From Prolixibacteraceae bacterium (GTDB lineage Bacteria; Bacteroidota; Bacteroidia; Bacteroidales; Prolixibacteraceae), in NCBI GenBank assembly GCA_003457135.1, contig DMSQ01000032.1, forward strand, positions 700 to 21,634: 20,935 bases of DNA, given 5' to 3'. The position numbers and the translations under genes were made by a program. Shown piece after piece: positions 1-6,590 of the stretch. Position 1 is the stretch's first letter. Every line of letters starts with the position of its first letter. The notes beneath the pieces were generated by a model. That model made no database searches, was not told the origin of the DNA, and worked only from the letters and a program-made list of their open reading frames with translations.

Positions 1-146
1 ACCTTATAAAAGGTATAGCCACCAGTTGTATTCGAGATTAATGAAAAGAAATCTTCAGTACCCAAATAGTTGATCCATGGCCAGGGAGTTTGTGGATTGG
101 TGATCACATACTCTCTTTGCTGATCGTCAAAATATCCGAATTTCAT
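1..146 (-). CDS. GH94-type glycoside phosphorylase, N-terminus only (cut by left window edge)
   Basis: The minus strand opens with ATG at 146 and stays open to base 1, giving about 48 residues. They read MKFGYFDD, then a stretch with REYVITNP, TPWPWINYLG, SLISNTTGGYTFYK. This is the characteristic N-terminus of GH94 phosphorylases (cellobiose phosphorylase and relatives; formerly glycosyltransferase family 36), which cleave beta-linked disaccharides with inorganic phosphate in the cytoplasm. The acceptor and linkage specificity cannot be told from this part; the catalytic domain lies outside the window. No signal peptide is visible, as expected for a cytoplasmic enzyme. It starts 24 bases after the stop of the serine hydrolase gene on the same strand, so it is probably the last visible gene of that operon. 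The family assignment rests on recognised N-terminal sequence only. Confidence 0.8.
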   Translation of the reverse strand, partial: MKFGYFDDQQREYVITNPQTPWPWINYLGTEDFFSLISNTTGGYTFYK

Positions 147-170
147 TTGATTTGAATTTGATAGTTGTAC

Positions 171-1469
171 TTAATCGTCAATAGTTTGGCCAACCAATTG
201 CCTGAATTTCCAACCTGTTTCGTCGTTTACCGGCCCCTGTGTCTGTTTCATCAGGATGCCAATCACTTTTTCCTTCGGGTCGGCAAAATACTGGGTGTTG
301 AAATATCCTCCCCATTCGAAAGTTCCGGCGCTGCTTATCCCGCCTTTTTCTTCGCCTTTGCGGGTAACCACCGAAAATGCCAGTCCGTGCACTTTTTCAG
401 GATCTTCGCCCCAAATATTTCCAATCTGGTTTCCCATAATGGCCTCGATGGTAGTACGGCTCAATAGTCTAATCCCATTGTATTCGCCTGCATTCAGGTA
501 CATTTGGAGGAAAGCAGCATAATCTTTTGCAGTGCTCGAAAGTCCGGCGCCACCTGCGAAGAATGTTTTTGCACCTTTAACCGGGTAGTCGGTATCATAG
601 AATGTTACCGGGTATTTTGTCCATTTACCTTCTGTTTTTTGTTGAACGGCAACCAGTCTTCCGGCTTTTTCTTCCGGTTGGTAAAAGCGTGTATCGTTCA
701 TTCCAAGCGGATCGAAAATGTGTGTTTTCAGGAAAACATCAAATGGCATTCCAGAAACGACTTCGATGAAATAGCCTAAAACATCCAAACCTTCGCTATA
801 GGTAAATTTTTCGCCCGGATTGTGGTGCAACGGCATTTTAGCCAGTTTTTTAATGTTTTCTCCAATAGTAACATTTTTAGTGGTAAATGCATCAATAATT
901 CCGGCTTTGTGGTATATCATCCTCATTCGTTCGTCGCCATCAATAACACCATAACCAATTCCTGAAGTATGAGTAAGCAGATGCCGGATGGTTATTTCCG
1001 ACTTTGCAGGTTCGCCAATCCAGCTTGTGTCGGCATAACTAAATGTTTTTAACACTTTAGTATTTTTAAATTCTGGAATGTACTTCGAAATTGGATCGTC
1101 CAACTGGAATTTGCCCTCTTCCCACAGCATCATCACCGCTGTCGAGGTAATGGCTTTTGTCTGGCTGGCAATACGGAAAATATCGTCGCGTTTTAGCGCT
1201 TTTCCCTCCTGGTTGTTAGCCATTCCATAAGCTTTCCAATGCACAATTTTACCGTTTCGGGTAATCAGCGATACGATTCCCGGCAGGTCACCGTTTTTCA
1301 CTGCTTCTGCACACATCTGGTCTATGCGGGCAAGACGTTCCGCAGAAATACCAACACTTTCAGGAGCAGCTTCGGTTAAAACAGACGATTTTTTTAAGGA
1401 TTTGGTTTGTGCAATTACAGTTGAAAAACACACAATTAAAATGACAAGCAATAGATTTTGTTTTTTCAT
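171..1469 (-). CDS. Secreted serine hydrolase, beta-lactamase/class C esterase family
   Basis: A 432-residue protein of the beta-lactamase-related family (PF00144: class C beta-lactamases, DD-peptidases, esterases). The ATG at 1469 is chosen because it starts a clean signal peptide (MKKQ, a hydrophobic core LLLVILIVCF, cleavage near VIAQ at residue 21); a longer frame to 1580 would put 37 odd residues in front of it. The catalytic S-x-x-K motif is SQTK (S102, K105) and the second motif is YSE (Y224), the usual Y-x-E/N position. A WGG stretch near the C-terminus lies about where the third motif (KTG or HxG) would be. In this family the serine attacks an ester or amide; many Bacteroidota members in polysaccharide loci act as carbohydrate or general esterases, but the substrate is not known here. 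It lies between the RAYT gene and the GH94 gene, all on the minus strand. Confidence 0.85.
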   Translation of the reverse strand: MKKQNLLLVILIVCFSTVIAQTKSLKKSSVLTEAAPESVGISAERLARIDQMCAEAVKNGDLPGIVSLITRNGKIVHWKAYGMANNQEGKALKRDDIFRIASQTKAITSTAVMMLWEEGKFQLDDPISKYIPEFKNTKVLKTFSYADTSWIGEPAKSEITIRHLLTHTSGIGYGVIDGDERMRMIYHKAGIIDAFTTKNVTIGENIKKLAKMPLHHNPGEKFTYSEGLDVLGYFIEVVSGMPFDVFLKTHIFDPLGMNDTRFYQPEEKAGRLVAVQQKTEGKWTKYPVTFYDTDYPVKGAKTFFAGGAGLSSTAKDYAAFLQMYLNAGEYNGIRLLSRTTIEAIMGNQIGNIWGEDPEKVHGLAFSVVTRKGEEKGGISSAGTFEWGGYFNTQYFADPKEKVIGILMKQTQGPVNDETGWKFRQLVGQTIDD

Positions 1470-1488
1470 GGTCGTATAATTTAATTGG

Positions 1489-2064
1489 TTATATGTTTGA
1501 ATTGTTGAAAAATTTATCATTCTTCCAGTTCTCCGGATTGGTTTGAATATAACGCTTAATCTTCTGAAATTCAATTTCATCGCGAATAATATGATCGTGA
1601 AACCTCGCCTGCCATCTAAATTTAGGGCAAAGGCCTAAACGATTGTTGTGTTTTGTAACTGCAGATTTATAGGAACGAATGAGGACGGAAACTGAATTTG
1701 ATTTGGGTGATATTCCCGAATAGAATGCATGGTCAGGGTGTAGAGACGTTGCATGCAACGTCTCTACATTTTGGTCTGCAGGATTAGATGTGTTTCCATT
1801 TAAAACCAAAATTCCATGGATATGATTTGGCATGACGACGAATTGTCCCAATTCCACATTTGGCGAATGATTTGGGATTTCGTGCCAGAAAACGTCGGCT
1901 AATATTCCAACACCGGATAGATGCATTTTGTCATTTTCAATCTCACCAAAGAAATGCTCCTGATTTTGAGTGCAAATAGTTATAAAATAAGCTGCATCCC
2001 AGCGATAATCCCAGTTTTGCATCCTGGAAGAAGAAATCCGGTATGTATGTTGATATCTGTTCAT
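1489..2064 (-). CDS. REP-associated tyrosine transposase (RAYT), IS200-like Y1 family
   Basis: A 191-residue protein of the single-domain HUH/Y1 transposase family that processes REP/BIME palindromes. Visible signatures are the early strand YFITICTQNQ and FFGEI, the HUH motif NHIHG (H81, H83), the helix with the probable catalytic tyrosine SYKSAVTKH (Y132), and the RAYT-typical end FHDHIIRDE, then YIQTNPENW. The ATG at 2064 is chosen because it overlaps the TGA stop of the upstream DUF4038 gene (ATGA) and the protein then begins as RAYTs usually do (MNRYQHTYRI); the frame is open a little further up. RAYTs are single-copy and usually domesticated, nicking single-stranded DNA at REP hairpins. 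Residues about 99-109 are encoded by a perfect palindrome (separate entry) lying between the HUH motif and the tyrosine helix without breaking the frame. Confidence 0.88.
   Translation of the reverse strand: MNRYQHTYRISSSRMQNWDYRWDAAYFITICTQNQEHFFGEIENDKMHLSGVGILADVFWHEIPNHSPNVELGQFVVMPNHIHGILVLNGNTSNPADQNVETLHATSLHPDHAFYSGISPKSNSVSVLIRSYKSAVTKHNNRLGLCPKFRWQARFHDHIIRDEIEFQKIKRYIQTNPENWKNDKFFNNSNI
1739..1768. repeat. Perfect 30-bp REP-like palindrome inside the RAYT gene
   Basis: The half-site is TGTAGAGACGTTGCA, followed directly by its exact reverse complement, so the whole 30 bp is self-complementary. It lies inside the RAYT reading frame and encodes about ten residues (VETLHATSLH on the minus strand). 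Palindromes of the GTAGAGACG...CGTCTCTAC type are abundant dispersed repeats in Bacteroidota and some cyanobacteria (recalled, not searched). It may be a substrate of the transposase that contains it. Confidence 0.9.
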
Positions 2065-3554
2065 TTCTCTGAATCTTCCAGCACCAGTATCCAGTCGCAA
2101 CCTCTTCCCGATTTCAGCCAGTTCAGTTCTTTCGACATTCCCGGAACCTCAAAACTTTTTTCTCCTGAATTTTCGAATTGCCCTATTGCTGTCATTTCAC
2201 CGGTACGGGGATTGAACCACATTGCTTTAATAGTTTTTCCTGCAATAACCCCAAAGCGAACGGTTGTTTTATTTCCGGTTGGGATGTAAATATAAGCAAA
2301 AGTTTTTCCGCGAATGGCACACGAATGGCTGCCACATTCGCCCTGCCCTGAAACAATCAGCGACTGGTCGGGCTGTAATTCGGTCATCGGATGCGATTCC
2401 ATCAGTTTTTTCAGTAGGCCGACCTGTGAAGCTCCGGGAAGCTCCATTCCTTCCTGCCAGTTCTGATAAGTTTTGGGCGAATGTTTTTTGCGGGTATCGT
2501 CGGTAAACTGCCAGATGGGCTGTGCACCGTATGTAAATCCGGCAGCCCCCGAAAATACACTCCAATAGGCTGCCATGCGCACATCGGTTGAAGTAAAAAC
2601 CCCGTTATCATCAATGGCGTAGTTGATTCCATGCCCTTCGTAGTTGGGCTCAGAATTCAATGTTGGTTTCGGATTGGGCAAATTCCAGTCGGCGATGACA
2701 GCCTGAAAAGCTCTTGTATTGTTCACTTCGGCGTGGTACGAACCCCAGGTATGAAAATCAATCCAGTCATCGTTGTGAAACCATTTCGATGAAGAAGTAA
2801 ATGCATGATGAGTCATCAAGGTAGTCGGGTAGTTGGCTTTACCGTCCATTTTCTTCTCGTCATTGGTTCCATCGGCAATTCCTTCGGCCATGGTTCGCCA
2901 CAATTCTATGCCAATGGCTCGTTCATCCGGTTGCCGGTCACCACCCAAAATCCAGATGATGTTTGGACTGTTCCTGTATCGGTTACCAATAAACCTGCCA
3001 TAACTGTAAGCTTGTTCTTTGGTGTTAAAGAGGGCTTTGTCGGTCCGTGGAGTCACCCATTCGCCCCAGCTTGGAAGCAGCGCCAGGTAAAGCCCTTTAC
3101 TCTCGGCTGTTTTGACCGCATAATCCACGTGATCCCAGTAGTCGTATTCTTTTGCATTTTCAGGATTATTTCCGGGAGTAATGAGTGGCTCTTCCGGATT
3201 TTCATTCCTGAAGATGCTGTCGTTGTATGAGTTGGTGGCTTTGTCCATGTGGATAAATTCACTGATCAATACTGTTTGAATCACGTTAAAGCCTTTCGTT
3301 TTGCGATTCTCCAAATAGGTTCCCATTTCTTCGCGGTTCAGGCGGTGCAGCATTTCCCAGCCGGTATCGGCCAGCCAGAAGAACGAAGTTCCATCCCGAT
3401 GCACCAGGTAATGAGTGTTGACAGACGATACCTGAAGTTTCCCATGTTCTTTCCATGGCTGTGCCAATGCTGAAATAGGATTGAATAGCAAAGAAATGGT
3501 AATCATGAAAATAGCTTTGTTCAAATGCTGATAGGGAAAAAGGTGGTAGTTCAT
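2061..3554 (-). CDS. Secreted DUF4038 (apiosidase-like, GH140-type) glycoside hydrolase with C-terminal beta domain
   Basis: A 497-residue protein. Residues 1-32 form a signal peptide (hydrophobic AIFMITISLLF, then ISALAQ). From about residue 36 comes a DUF4038/apiosidase-like TIM barrel: HRDGTSFFWLADTGWEMLHR, KGFNVIQTVL, WILGGDRQPD (residues 201-210) and TLNSEPNYEG (E302). The GGD and SEP segments are where this family carries its proposed acidic catalytic residues. The last ~95 residues match the small beta-sandwich (PF12904, 'putative collagen-binding') that usually follows. Characterised GH140 enzymes release apiose from pectic rhamnogalacturonan II, but DUF4038 is broad and the substrate here is unproven. 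It heads the minus-strand operon; its TGA overlaps the RAYT ATG. Confidence 0.85.
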   Translation of the reverse strand: MNYHLFPYQHLNKAIFMITISLLFNPISALAQPWKEHGKLQVSSVNTHYLVHRDGTSFFWLADTGWEMLHRLNREEMGTYLENRKTKGFNVIQTVLISEFIHMDKATNSYNDSIFRNENPEEPLITPGNNPENAKEYDYWDHVDYAVKTAESKGLYLALLPSWGEWVTPRTDKALFNTKEQAYSYGRFIGNRYRNSPNIIWILGGDRQPDERAIGIELWRTMAEGIADGTNDEKKMDGKANYPTTLMTHHAFTSSSKWFHNDDWIDFHTWGSYHAEVNNTRAFQAVIADWNLPNPKPTLNSEPNYEGHGINYAIDDNGVFTSTDVRMAAYWSVFSGAAGFTYGAQPIWQFTDDTRKKHSPKTYQNWQEGMELPGASQVGLLKKLMESHPMTELQPDQSLIVSGQGECGSHSCAIRGKTFAYIYIPTGNKTTVRFGVIAGKTIKAMWFNPRTGEMTAIGQFENSGEKSFEVPGMSKELNWLKSGRGCDWILVLEDSEK

Positions 3555-3601
3555 TAGGTTATATTAGGTTGCCGGGTTTTGATACAAATTAATTCAAATT
3601 T

Positions 3602-3609
3602 CAAAACTA
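3602..3609 (-). promoter_or_regulatory. Possible -7 box for the DUF4038 operon
   Basis: On the minus strand the sequence is TAGTTTTG, an exact fit to the Bacteroidota -7 consensus TAnnTTTG. It would start transcription near 3595, about 40 bases before the ATG at 3554. No clear TTTG -33 element is seen, only a T-rich stretch. Confidence 0.35.
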
Positions 3610-3681
3610 AGAAAATAAAATTAAAACTGATTTGTTCATATCTTATTGAAAACTTATCACTCATTATTCAAAAATAGTTTT

Positions 3682-3705
3682 TAATTTTGACAAAATGTGT
3701 CAAAA
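3682..3705 (+). promoter_or_regulatory. Candidate promoter with overlapping inverted-repeat operator for the XRE regulator
   Basis: TAATTTTG at 3682-3689 fits the Bacteroidota -7 box TAnnTTTG. Overlapping it is a perfect 8-bp inverted repeat, TTTTGACA (3685-3692) and TGTCAAAA (3698-3705), separated by 5 bases. Its place over the predicted -7 box and transcription start, just before the regulator's ATG at 3721, is typical for an operator through which a small XRE-type protein represses its own operon. The inverted repeat is seen directly; its role is inferred. Confidence 0.5.
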
Positions 3706-3720
3706 CAAATCAGTTCAAAA

Positions 3721-4026
3721 ATGGATAATTTAGGAGAAACCTTACGAAAACTTCGGGAAGAAAAGCAACTACCATTGAGGACAGTTGCTGCTTACCTCGA
3801 CATTGATCAAGCCATATTGAGCAAAGTGGAGCGTGGGCAACGCAAATTGAACCGTGATCAGGTGGTGAAGCTTGCCCAATATTTTCAGGTGAAAGAAGAA
3901 ACCTTGCTGGTGGCATGGTTGTCGGATAAACTGGTTTATGAGGTTGAAGGAGAACAATTGGCTTTGCAAGCTTTGCAAGTTGCTGAAGAAAAAATAAAAT
4001 ACACGAACTTAAAACCCAAGGAATGA
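3721..4026 (+). CDS. XRE-family helix-turn-helix regulator
   Basis: A 101-residue DNA-binding protein. Residues 4-60 form an HTH_3/XRE domain: LGETLRKLREEKQLPLRTVAAYLDI is the helix 1 to scaffold part, DQAILSKVERGQRKL (residues 29-43) the recognition helix and following turn, and DQVVKLAQYFQV the last helix. The C-terminal 40 residues are a helical tail rich in E, K and A that may dimerise. The start is put at ATG 3721; an in-frame GTG at 3697 would fall inside the predicted operator. Its TGA overlaps the ATG of the next gene. With that small gene and the methyltransferase stub behind it, it looks like the controller of a restriction-modification operon (inference from context). Confidence 0.8.
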   Translation: MDNLGETLRKLREEKQLPLRTVAAYLDIDQAILSKVERGQRKLNRDQVVKLAQYFQVKEETLLVAWLSDKLVYEVEGEQLALQALQVAEEKIKYTNLKPKE

Positions 4027-4250
4027 TGACTGTAGCTGAATTAATTGTCAGATTAAACCAGGCCCCACCCAATGCCAAAGTTGTTGTCAGGGGATATGAA
4101 AACGGGTATAATGATGTTTTGGAACTTCGGAGTTTATTTGTTAGGCCAAATCCGGAAGCCAAATGGTATGACGGTGAATATGAAAAGTCGAAAGCAACGG
4201 ATGGTATTGAAGCGATTGAAATTTATGGTGAAAATAAAATATCTGAATAA
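4023..4250 (+). CDS. Small conserved-looking protein in the regulator/methyltransferase operon, function unknown
   Basis: A 75-residue acidic protein with no signal peptide or membrane segment. It begins MMTVAELIVRLNQAPPNAKVVVRGYENGYNDVLEL, continues to KWYDGEYEK and ends IEAIEIYGENK. I know similar small proteins ('MTVAELI.KL...DA.VVVRGYE.GYND') from Bacteroidota accessory loci but know no assigned role. The ATG at 4023 overlaps the stop of the regulator (ATGA; a second ATG follows at 4026), and its own TAA overlaps the ATG of the methyltransferase stub (TAATG). This points to one translationally coupled operon. Its role could be tied to restriction control, but that is inference from position only. 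Confidence 0.72.
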   Translation: MMTVAELIVRLNQAPPNAKVVVRGYENGYNDVLELRSLFVRPNPEAKWYDGEYEKSKATDGIEAIEIYGENKISE

Positions 4251-4330
4251 TGCCAACACTACATTTTAAAGGAAAAACCTTTGTACAAAACCACCATTTG
4301 GCGACGACAGCACCGTTTAAAGCAAACTGA
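4250..4330 (+). pseudogene. Truncated 5' stub of a type III restriction-modification DNA methyltransferase (mod)
   Basis: A 26-codon frame starts at the ATG overlapping the previous stop. Its first 17 residues, MPTLHFKGKTFVQNHHL, match the N-terminus I know from Bacteroidota type III (Mod-type, beta-class) site-specific DNA methyltransferases. Those normally continue into a long protein with a FIHGDN-type segment and a DPPYN motif. Here the match ends after HHL, nine unrelated residues follow and the frame stops at 4330. No further mod or res sequence is seen before the convergent MFS gene ends at 4354. The likely history is a deletion of nearly all of mod and of the res gene, leaving regulator, small protein and stub. 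The match is from memory, not from a search. Confidence 0.6.
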
Positions 4331-4332
4331 TT

Positions 4333-4349
4333 AGTATGAGGCTTATACT
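4333..4349. terminator. Weak hairpin between convergent genes
   Basis: AGTAT and ATACT pair around a short GC-containing centre in the 23-base gap between the methyltransferase stub (plus) and the MFS gene (minus), followed on the plus strand by TTTTATT. It is short and may be fortuitous. Confidence 0.3.
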
Positions 4350-4353
4350 TTTA

Positions 4354-5550
4354 TTAGGGAAAATTTATTGGTTTTACAGTCTTCAATTTTACGAATCCGA
4401 TAAAGTAAACAATCACCCCAACCGTCACAACTGCAGTGGCAATAAAAGCTGTTTCAACCCCGAACCAAAACCAAAGCAGCCCGGCCAGCGAACTGGCAAT
4501 CATGGCCGCGATGCTTTGAAACCCAGCGAAAGAACCAATTGCTGTAGCAGTATCTTTCGGGTCGCTGATGTTGCTGATCCATGCTTTGGCGATTCCTTCG
4601 GTGGCTGCCGCGTATAGCCCGTAAAGTAAAAAAAGCCCAAGATAAATGTAAATATTCGCGGCTAAGGCCATTCCCAGATATACGGCTGCAAACAGCGCCA
4701 ATCCGGAAATGAAAACAGTTTTCAGGCTGAATTTATCGGCGATAATGCCCATGGGGAAGGAAGCCAGCGCGTAAACCAGGTTGTAAAAAATATATAGGCC
4801 AATCATGCTGGTATCGTCGAATCCCGATTGTTTCACTTTCAGCAAAAGCAATAGGTCGGAACTGTTGAAAAGCGCAAAAACCAGTAAGCCGCCGACTACT
4901 TTCCGGTACATTGGCGGACTTACTTTCCAGTATTTCAGGAATGAAAAAAATGGTGTCGAAACTTTTACAATGGGCTGATCCTGCTTTTTGTCTTTCAGTA
5001 AAAAAGTGGTCAAAACTGCCGCGATGCCCGGCAGGAAAGCAATCAGGAACAAGGTTTTATAATCGTCGGGACGAAAATACAAAAAGATAAGGGCGGCAAG
5101 TGGCCCCAAAACTGCCCCAAAAGTGTCCATCGAACGGTGAAAACCGAATACTTTCCCTTTGGTCTGTGGGGTAGCTTCGTCAGAAAGCATGGCATCGCGT
5201 GCCCCGGTACGCAAGCCTTTTCCAAAACGGTCGATGGTCCGGACAAAGAAAATCCAAACCGGAACTACAAATAATATCATCAATGGTTTTGAGATGGCGC
5301 TCAGTGAATATCCAAGCTGAATAAAAGGAGCGCGCTTGCCCGAGTTATCCGATAGTTTTCCGAAATAGCCTTTGCACAATCCGGCAGTGGCTTCAGCAAT
5401 TCCTTCCAGAATTCCGATTAAAAGAACTGAAAAACCAATGCTTTGCAGAAAAACCGGCATAACCGGGTAAAGCATTTCACTGGCCATATCGGTAAACAGG
5501 CTGATGAGCGAAAGAATCCAGACGGTTCTGGTAATGTATTTTTTAAACAT
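4354..5550 (-). CDS. Major facilitator superfamily transporter in the fluoride operon
   Basis: A 398-residue, almost entirely hydrophobic protein with the pattern of 12 membrane helices. The loop between helices 2 and 3 carries the MFS signature GYFGKLSDNSGKR (residues 61-73). The start is the ATG at 5550; a TTG directly before it is also in frame. The gene overlaps the end of the DUF190 gene by 8 bases, so it is probably translated from the same riboswitch-controlled transcript as fluC. The substrate is unknown. Being third gene of a fluoride operon suggests export of an ion or metabolite related to fluoride stress, or repair of its effects, but it could be a passenger. Its stop faces the stub of the restriction operon. 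Confidence 0.85.
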   Translation of the reverse strand: MFKKYITRTVWILSLISLFTDMASEMLYPVMPVFLQSIGFSVLLIGILEGIAEATAGLCKGYFGKLSDNSGKRAPFIQLGYSLSAISKPLMILFVVPVWIFFVRTIDRFGKGLRTGARDAMLSDEATPQTKGKVFGFHRSMDTFGAVLGPLAALIFLYFRPDDYKTLFLIAFLPGIAAVLTTFLLKDKKQDQPIVKVSTPFFSFLKYWKVSPPMYRKVVGGLLVFALFNSSDLLLLLKVKQSGFDDTSMIGLYIFYNLVYALASFPMGIIADKFSLKTVFISGLALFAAVYLGMALAANIYIYLGLFLLYGLYAAATEGIAKAWISNISDPKDTATAIGSFAGFQSIAAMIASSLAGLLWFWFGVETAFIATAVVTVGVIVYFIGFVKLKTVKPINFP

Positions 5551-5908
5551 CAAACATCTTTTTCTTTCCTGATTTGTAGAGCAAAACGTCTGTTTTACTG
5601 AAAGTTACCAGGCATCCGTATTTCATCGCTTCAAGTTGTGGTCGCAGGCTTTCGTAAAACGAACGGATTTTATCTTCGTCATCAATCAATTCTACCACGA
5701 TAGGCAGTTTTTCGCTCACTTCCCAGAATTTGTACGAATGGATCACCGAACTGGCGCCATAACCCAGAATGCCTTTCAGTACGGTTGCACCGGCAATTCC
5801 TTCTTTTTTTGCCCGAAAAACAATGAATTCGGATAGCGGAGTTTGTCCTGTTTTATCGGTCGAACTGATGTAAATCCGTAAAATGCCAGCTTGTGTGTTG
5901 TTTTCCAT
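5543..5908 (-). CDS. DUF190 protein, partner of the fluoride channel
   Basis: A 121-residue soluble protein of the DUF190 family (PF02641), small alpha/beta PII-like proteins often encoded beside crcB/fluC. Visible family segments are the N-terminal strand ILRIYISSTDKTG, then PLSEFIVFRAKKEGIAGATVLKGILGYGASS and KFWEVSEKLPIVVELIDDEDKI. Known members are proposed regulators or sensors; no enzymatic role is established. The ATG at 5908 is two bases from the fluC stop (TAA at 5910-5912) and its TAA overlaps the MFS start, so the three genes are tightly coupled. Confidence 0.88.
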   Translation of the reverse strand: MENNTQAGILRIYISSTDKTGQTPLSEFIVFRAKKEGIAGATVLKGILGYGASSVIHSYKFWEVSEKLPIVVELIDDEDKIRSFYESLRPQLEAMKYGCLVTFSKTDVLLYKSGKKKMFDV

Positions 5909-5909
5909 T

Positions 5910-6287
5910 TTAGAATAGTTTTAGGATGATACGTCCGGCAAAAACAGCCAGAAGCCCCAGAAAAAAACTGAGCGATGTATAGAAGGCGAACCGCAACCAT
6001 TCTTCCTGCCGAAGCAATAAAAAAGCGTCGTTCGAAAAAGTTGAAAATGTGGTAAAACCGCCGCAGATTCCGACAGTCAGGAATAAGCGGACTTCAGGAC
6101 TCAGAAAATCGCCTTTTTCTGAAAGGCCGTAAATAATACCAATCAGCAAGCACCCAACAATATTTACGATAAATGTACCCCAGGGAAAAACTGAAGCAAG
6201 GTTGAACTGAAAATACCTCGAGATCATAAAACGGGCAACTGTTCCGATGAATCCGCCAAATCCAACAATCAGGATAGATTTTAGCAT
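5910..6287 (-). CDS. fluC: Fluoride channel FluC/CrcB
   Basis: A 125-residue membrane protein with four hydrophobic helices, the normal length for Fluc channels, which work as inverted dimers and let fluoride out of the cell down its gradient. The family motifs are all present: GGFIGTVARF (residues 11-20), WGTFIVNIVGCLLIG (residues 36-50, with the conserved N42) and TVGICGGFTTFSTFS (residues 71-85), whose phenylalanines line the pore and whose TTFSTF segment includes the central sodium site in studied homologues. It is the first gene of the operon; a fluoride riboswitch lies about 30 bases upstream. The alternative name is crcB. Confidence 0.95.
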   Translation of the reverse strand: MLKSILIVGFGGFIGTVARFMISRYFQFNLASVFPWGTFIVNIVGCLLIGIIYGLSEKGDFLSPEVRLFLTVGICGGFTTFSTFSNDAFLLLRQEEWLRFAFYTSLSFFLGLLAVFAGRIILKLF

Positions 6288-6316
6288 GAAATTACATTTT
6301 AAATCGTTTGAATTTA

Positions 6317-6373
6317 GTCAGAAGTCATCAGCCTGATAGGTAATCAAGGCGATTAAAGGCAGACCTCATTGCC
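6317..6373 (-). ncRNA. Fluoride riboswitch (crcB motif)
   Basis: Read on the minus strand the aptamer starts GGCAATGAGGTCTGCC, continues TTTAATCGCC and ends CAGGCTGATGACTTCTGAC. This follows the crcB motif point for point: a short P1 helix (GGC/GCC), an ATGAGGTC segment, an AA-CGCC junction, a hairpin (GCCTTGAT with ATCAGGC, one bulged T) and the hallmark GGCTGATG. The segment GAGGTC can pair with GACTTC at the 3' end with one G-U wobble; the matching helix in the solved Thermotoga aptamer is GAGGCC/GGCCTC (recalled), a covarying change. It sits 29 bases ahead of the fluC start. No strong terminator hairpin with a U tract follows, so control of translation initiation seems more likely than attenuation. 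Confidence 0.9.
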
Positions 6374-6378
6374 ATTGA

Positions 6379-6386
6379 CAAATATA
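6379..6386 (-). promoter_or_regulatory. -7 box of the fluoride operon
   Basis: The minus strand reads TATATTTG, an exact TAnnTTTG. Counting seven bases on places the transcript start at about 6372-6373, the first G of the riboswitch. That coincidence supports the call; no good TTTG -33 element is seen at the usual distance. Confidence 0.5.
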
Positions 6387-6481
6387 AAGAATCTGCAAAT
6401 ACCGGTTACATCAATTCAAATGATTATCCTGATTTTTATGCCTGTAAATCATTTGACTGTCCAACATAAAGGATTCTTTGT

Positions 6482-6489
6482 TATTTTTG
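6482..6489 (+). promoter_or_regulatory. Possible -7 box for the GH10-led operon
   Basis: TATTTTTG fits TAnnTTTG. Transcription would begin near 6496 and leave a leader of about 95 bases before the ATG at 6591. A TTTG at 6452-6455 is 26 bases away, further than usual for a -33 element, so the call is tentative. Confidence 0.35.
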
Positions 6490-6590
6490 AACAGGAAACC
6501 AATTTATTTGCCGGTTTGTTTTCAATTAATACCTGAATCAATCAGTTACCAGTTTTAAATTGCAGCTCCGGAAACCAACTAAACCTAACC

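Larger units (their letters stand above)
6374..6590. other. Divergent intergenic region between the fluoride operon and the xylan cluster
   Basis: Together with the riboswitch leader this makes a 303-base stretch without a gene. It holds the fluoride promoter on the minus strand and a possible -7 box for the GH10 gene on the plus strand. I see no small frame, tRNA or clear repeat in the remainder. Confidence 0.6.

Noticed and set aside
1470..1580. Longer N-terminus for the serine hydrolase
   Set aside because: It would overlap the RAYT gene and put 37 residues before a clean signal peptide.
2805..3230. Plus-strand open frame of 141 codons opposite the DUF4038 gene
   Set aside because: It lies fully inside a well-supported gene on the other strand, and its product has no recognisable domain.
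3697..3720. GTG at 3697 as start of the XRE regulator
   Set aside because: It lies inside the inverted repeat and at the predicted transcription start; ATG 3721 begins the domain properly.
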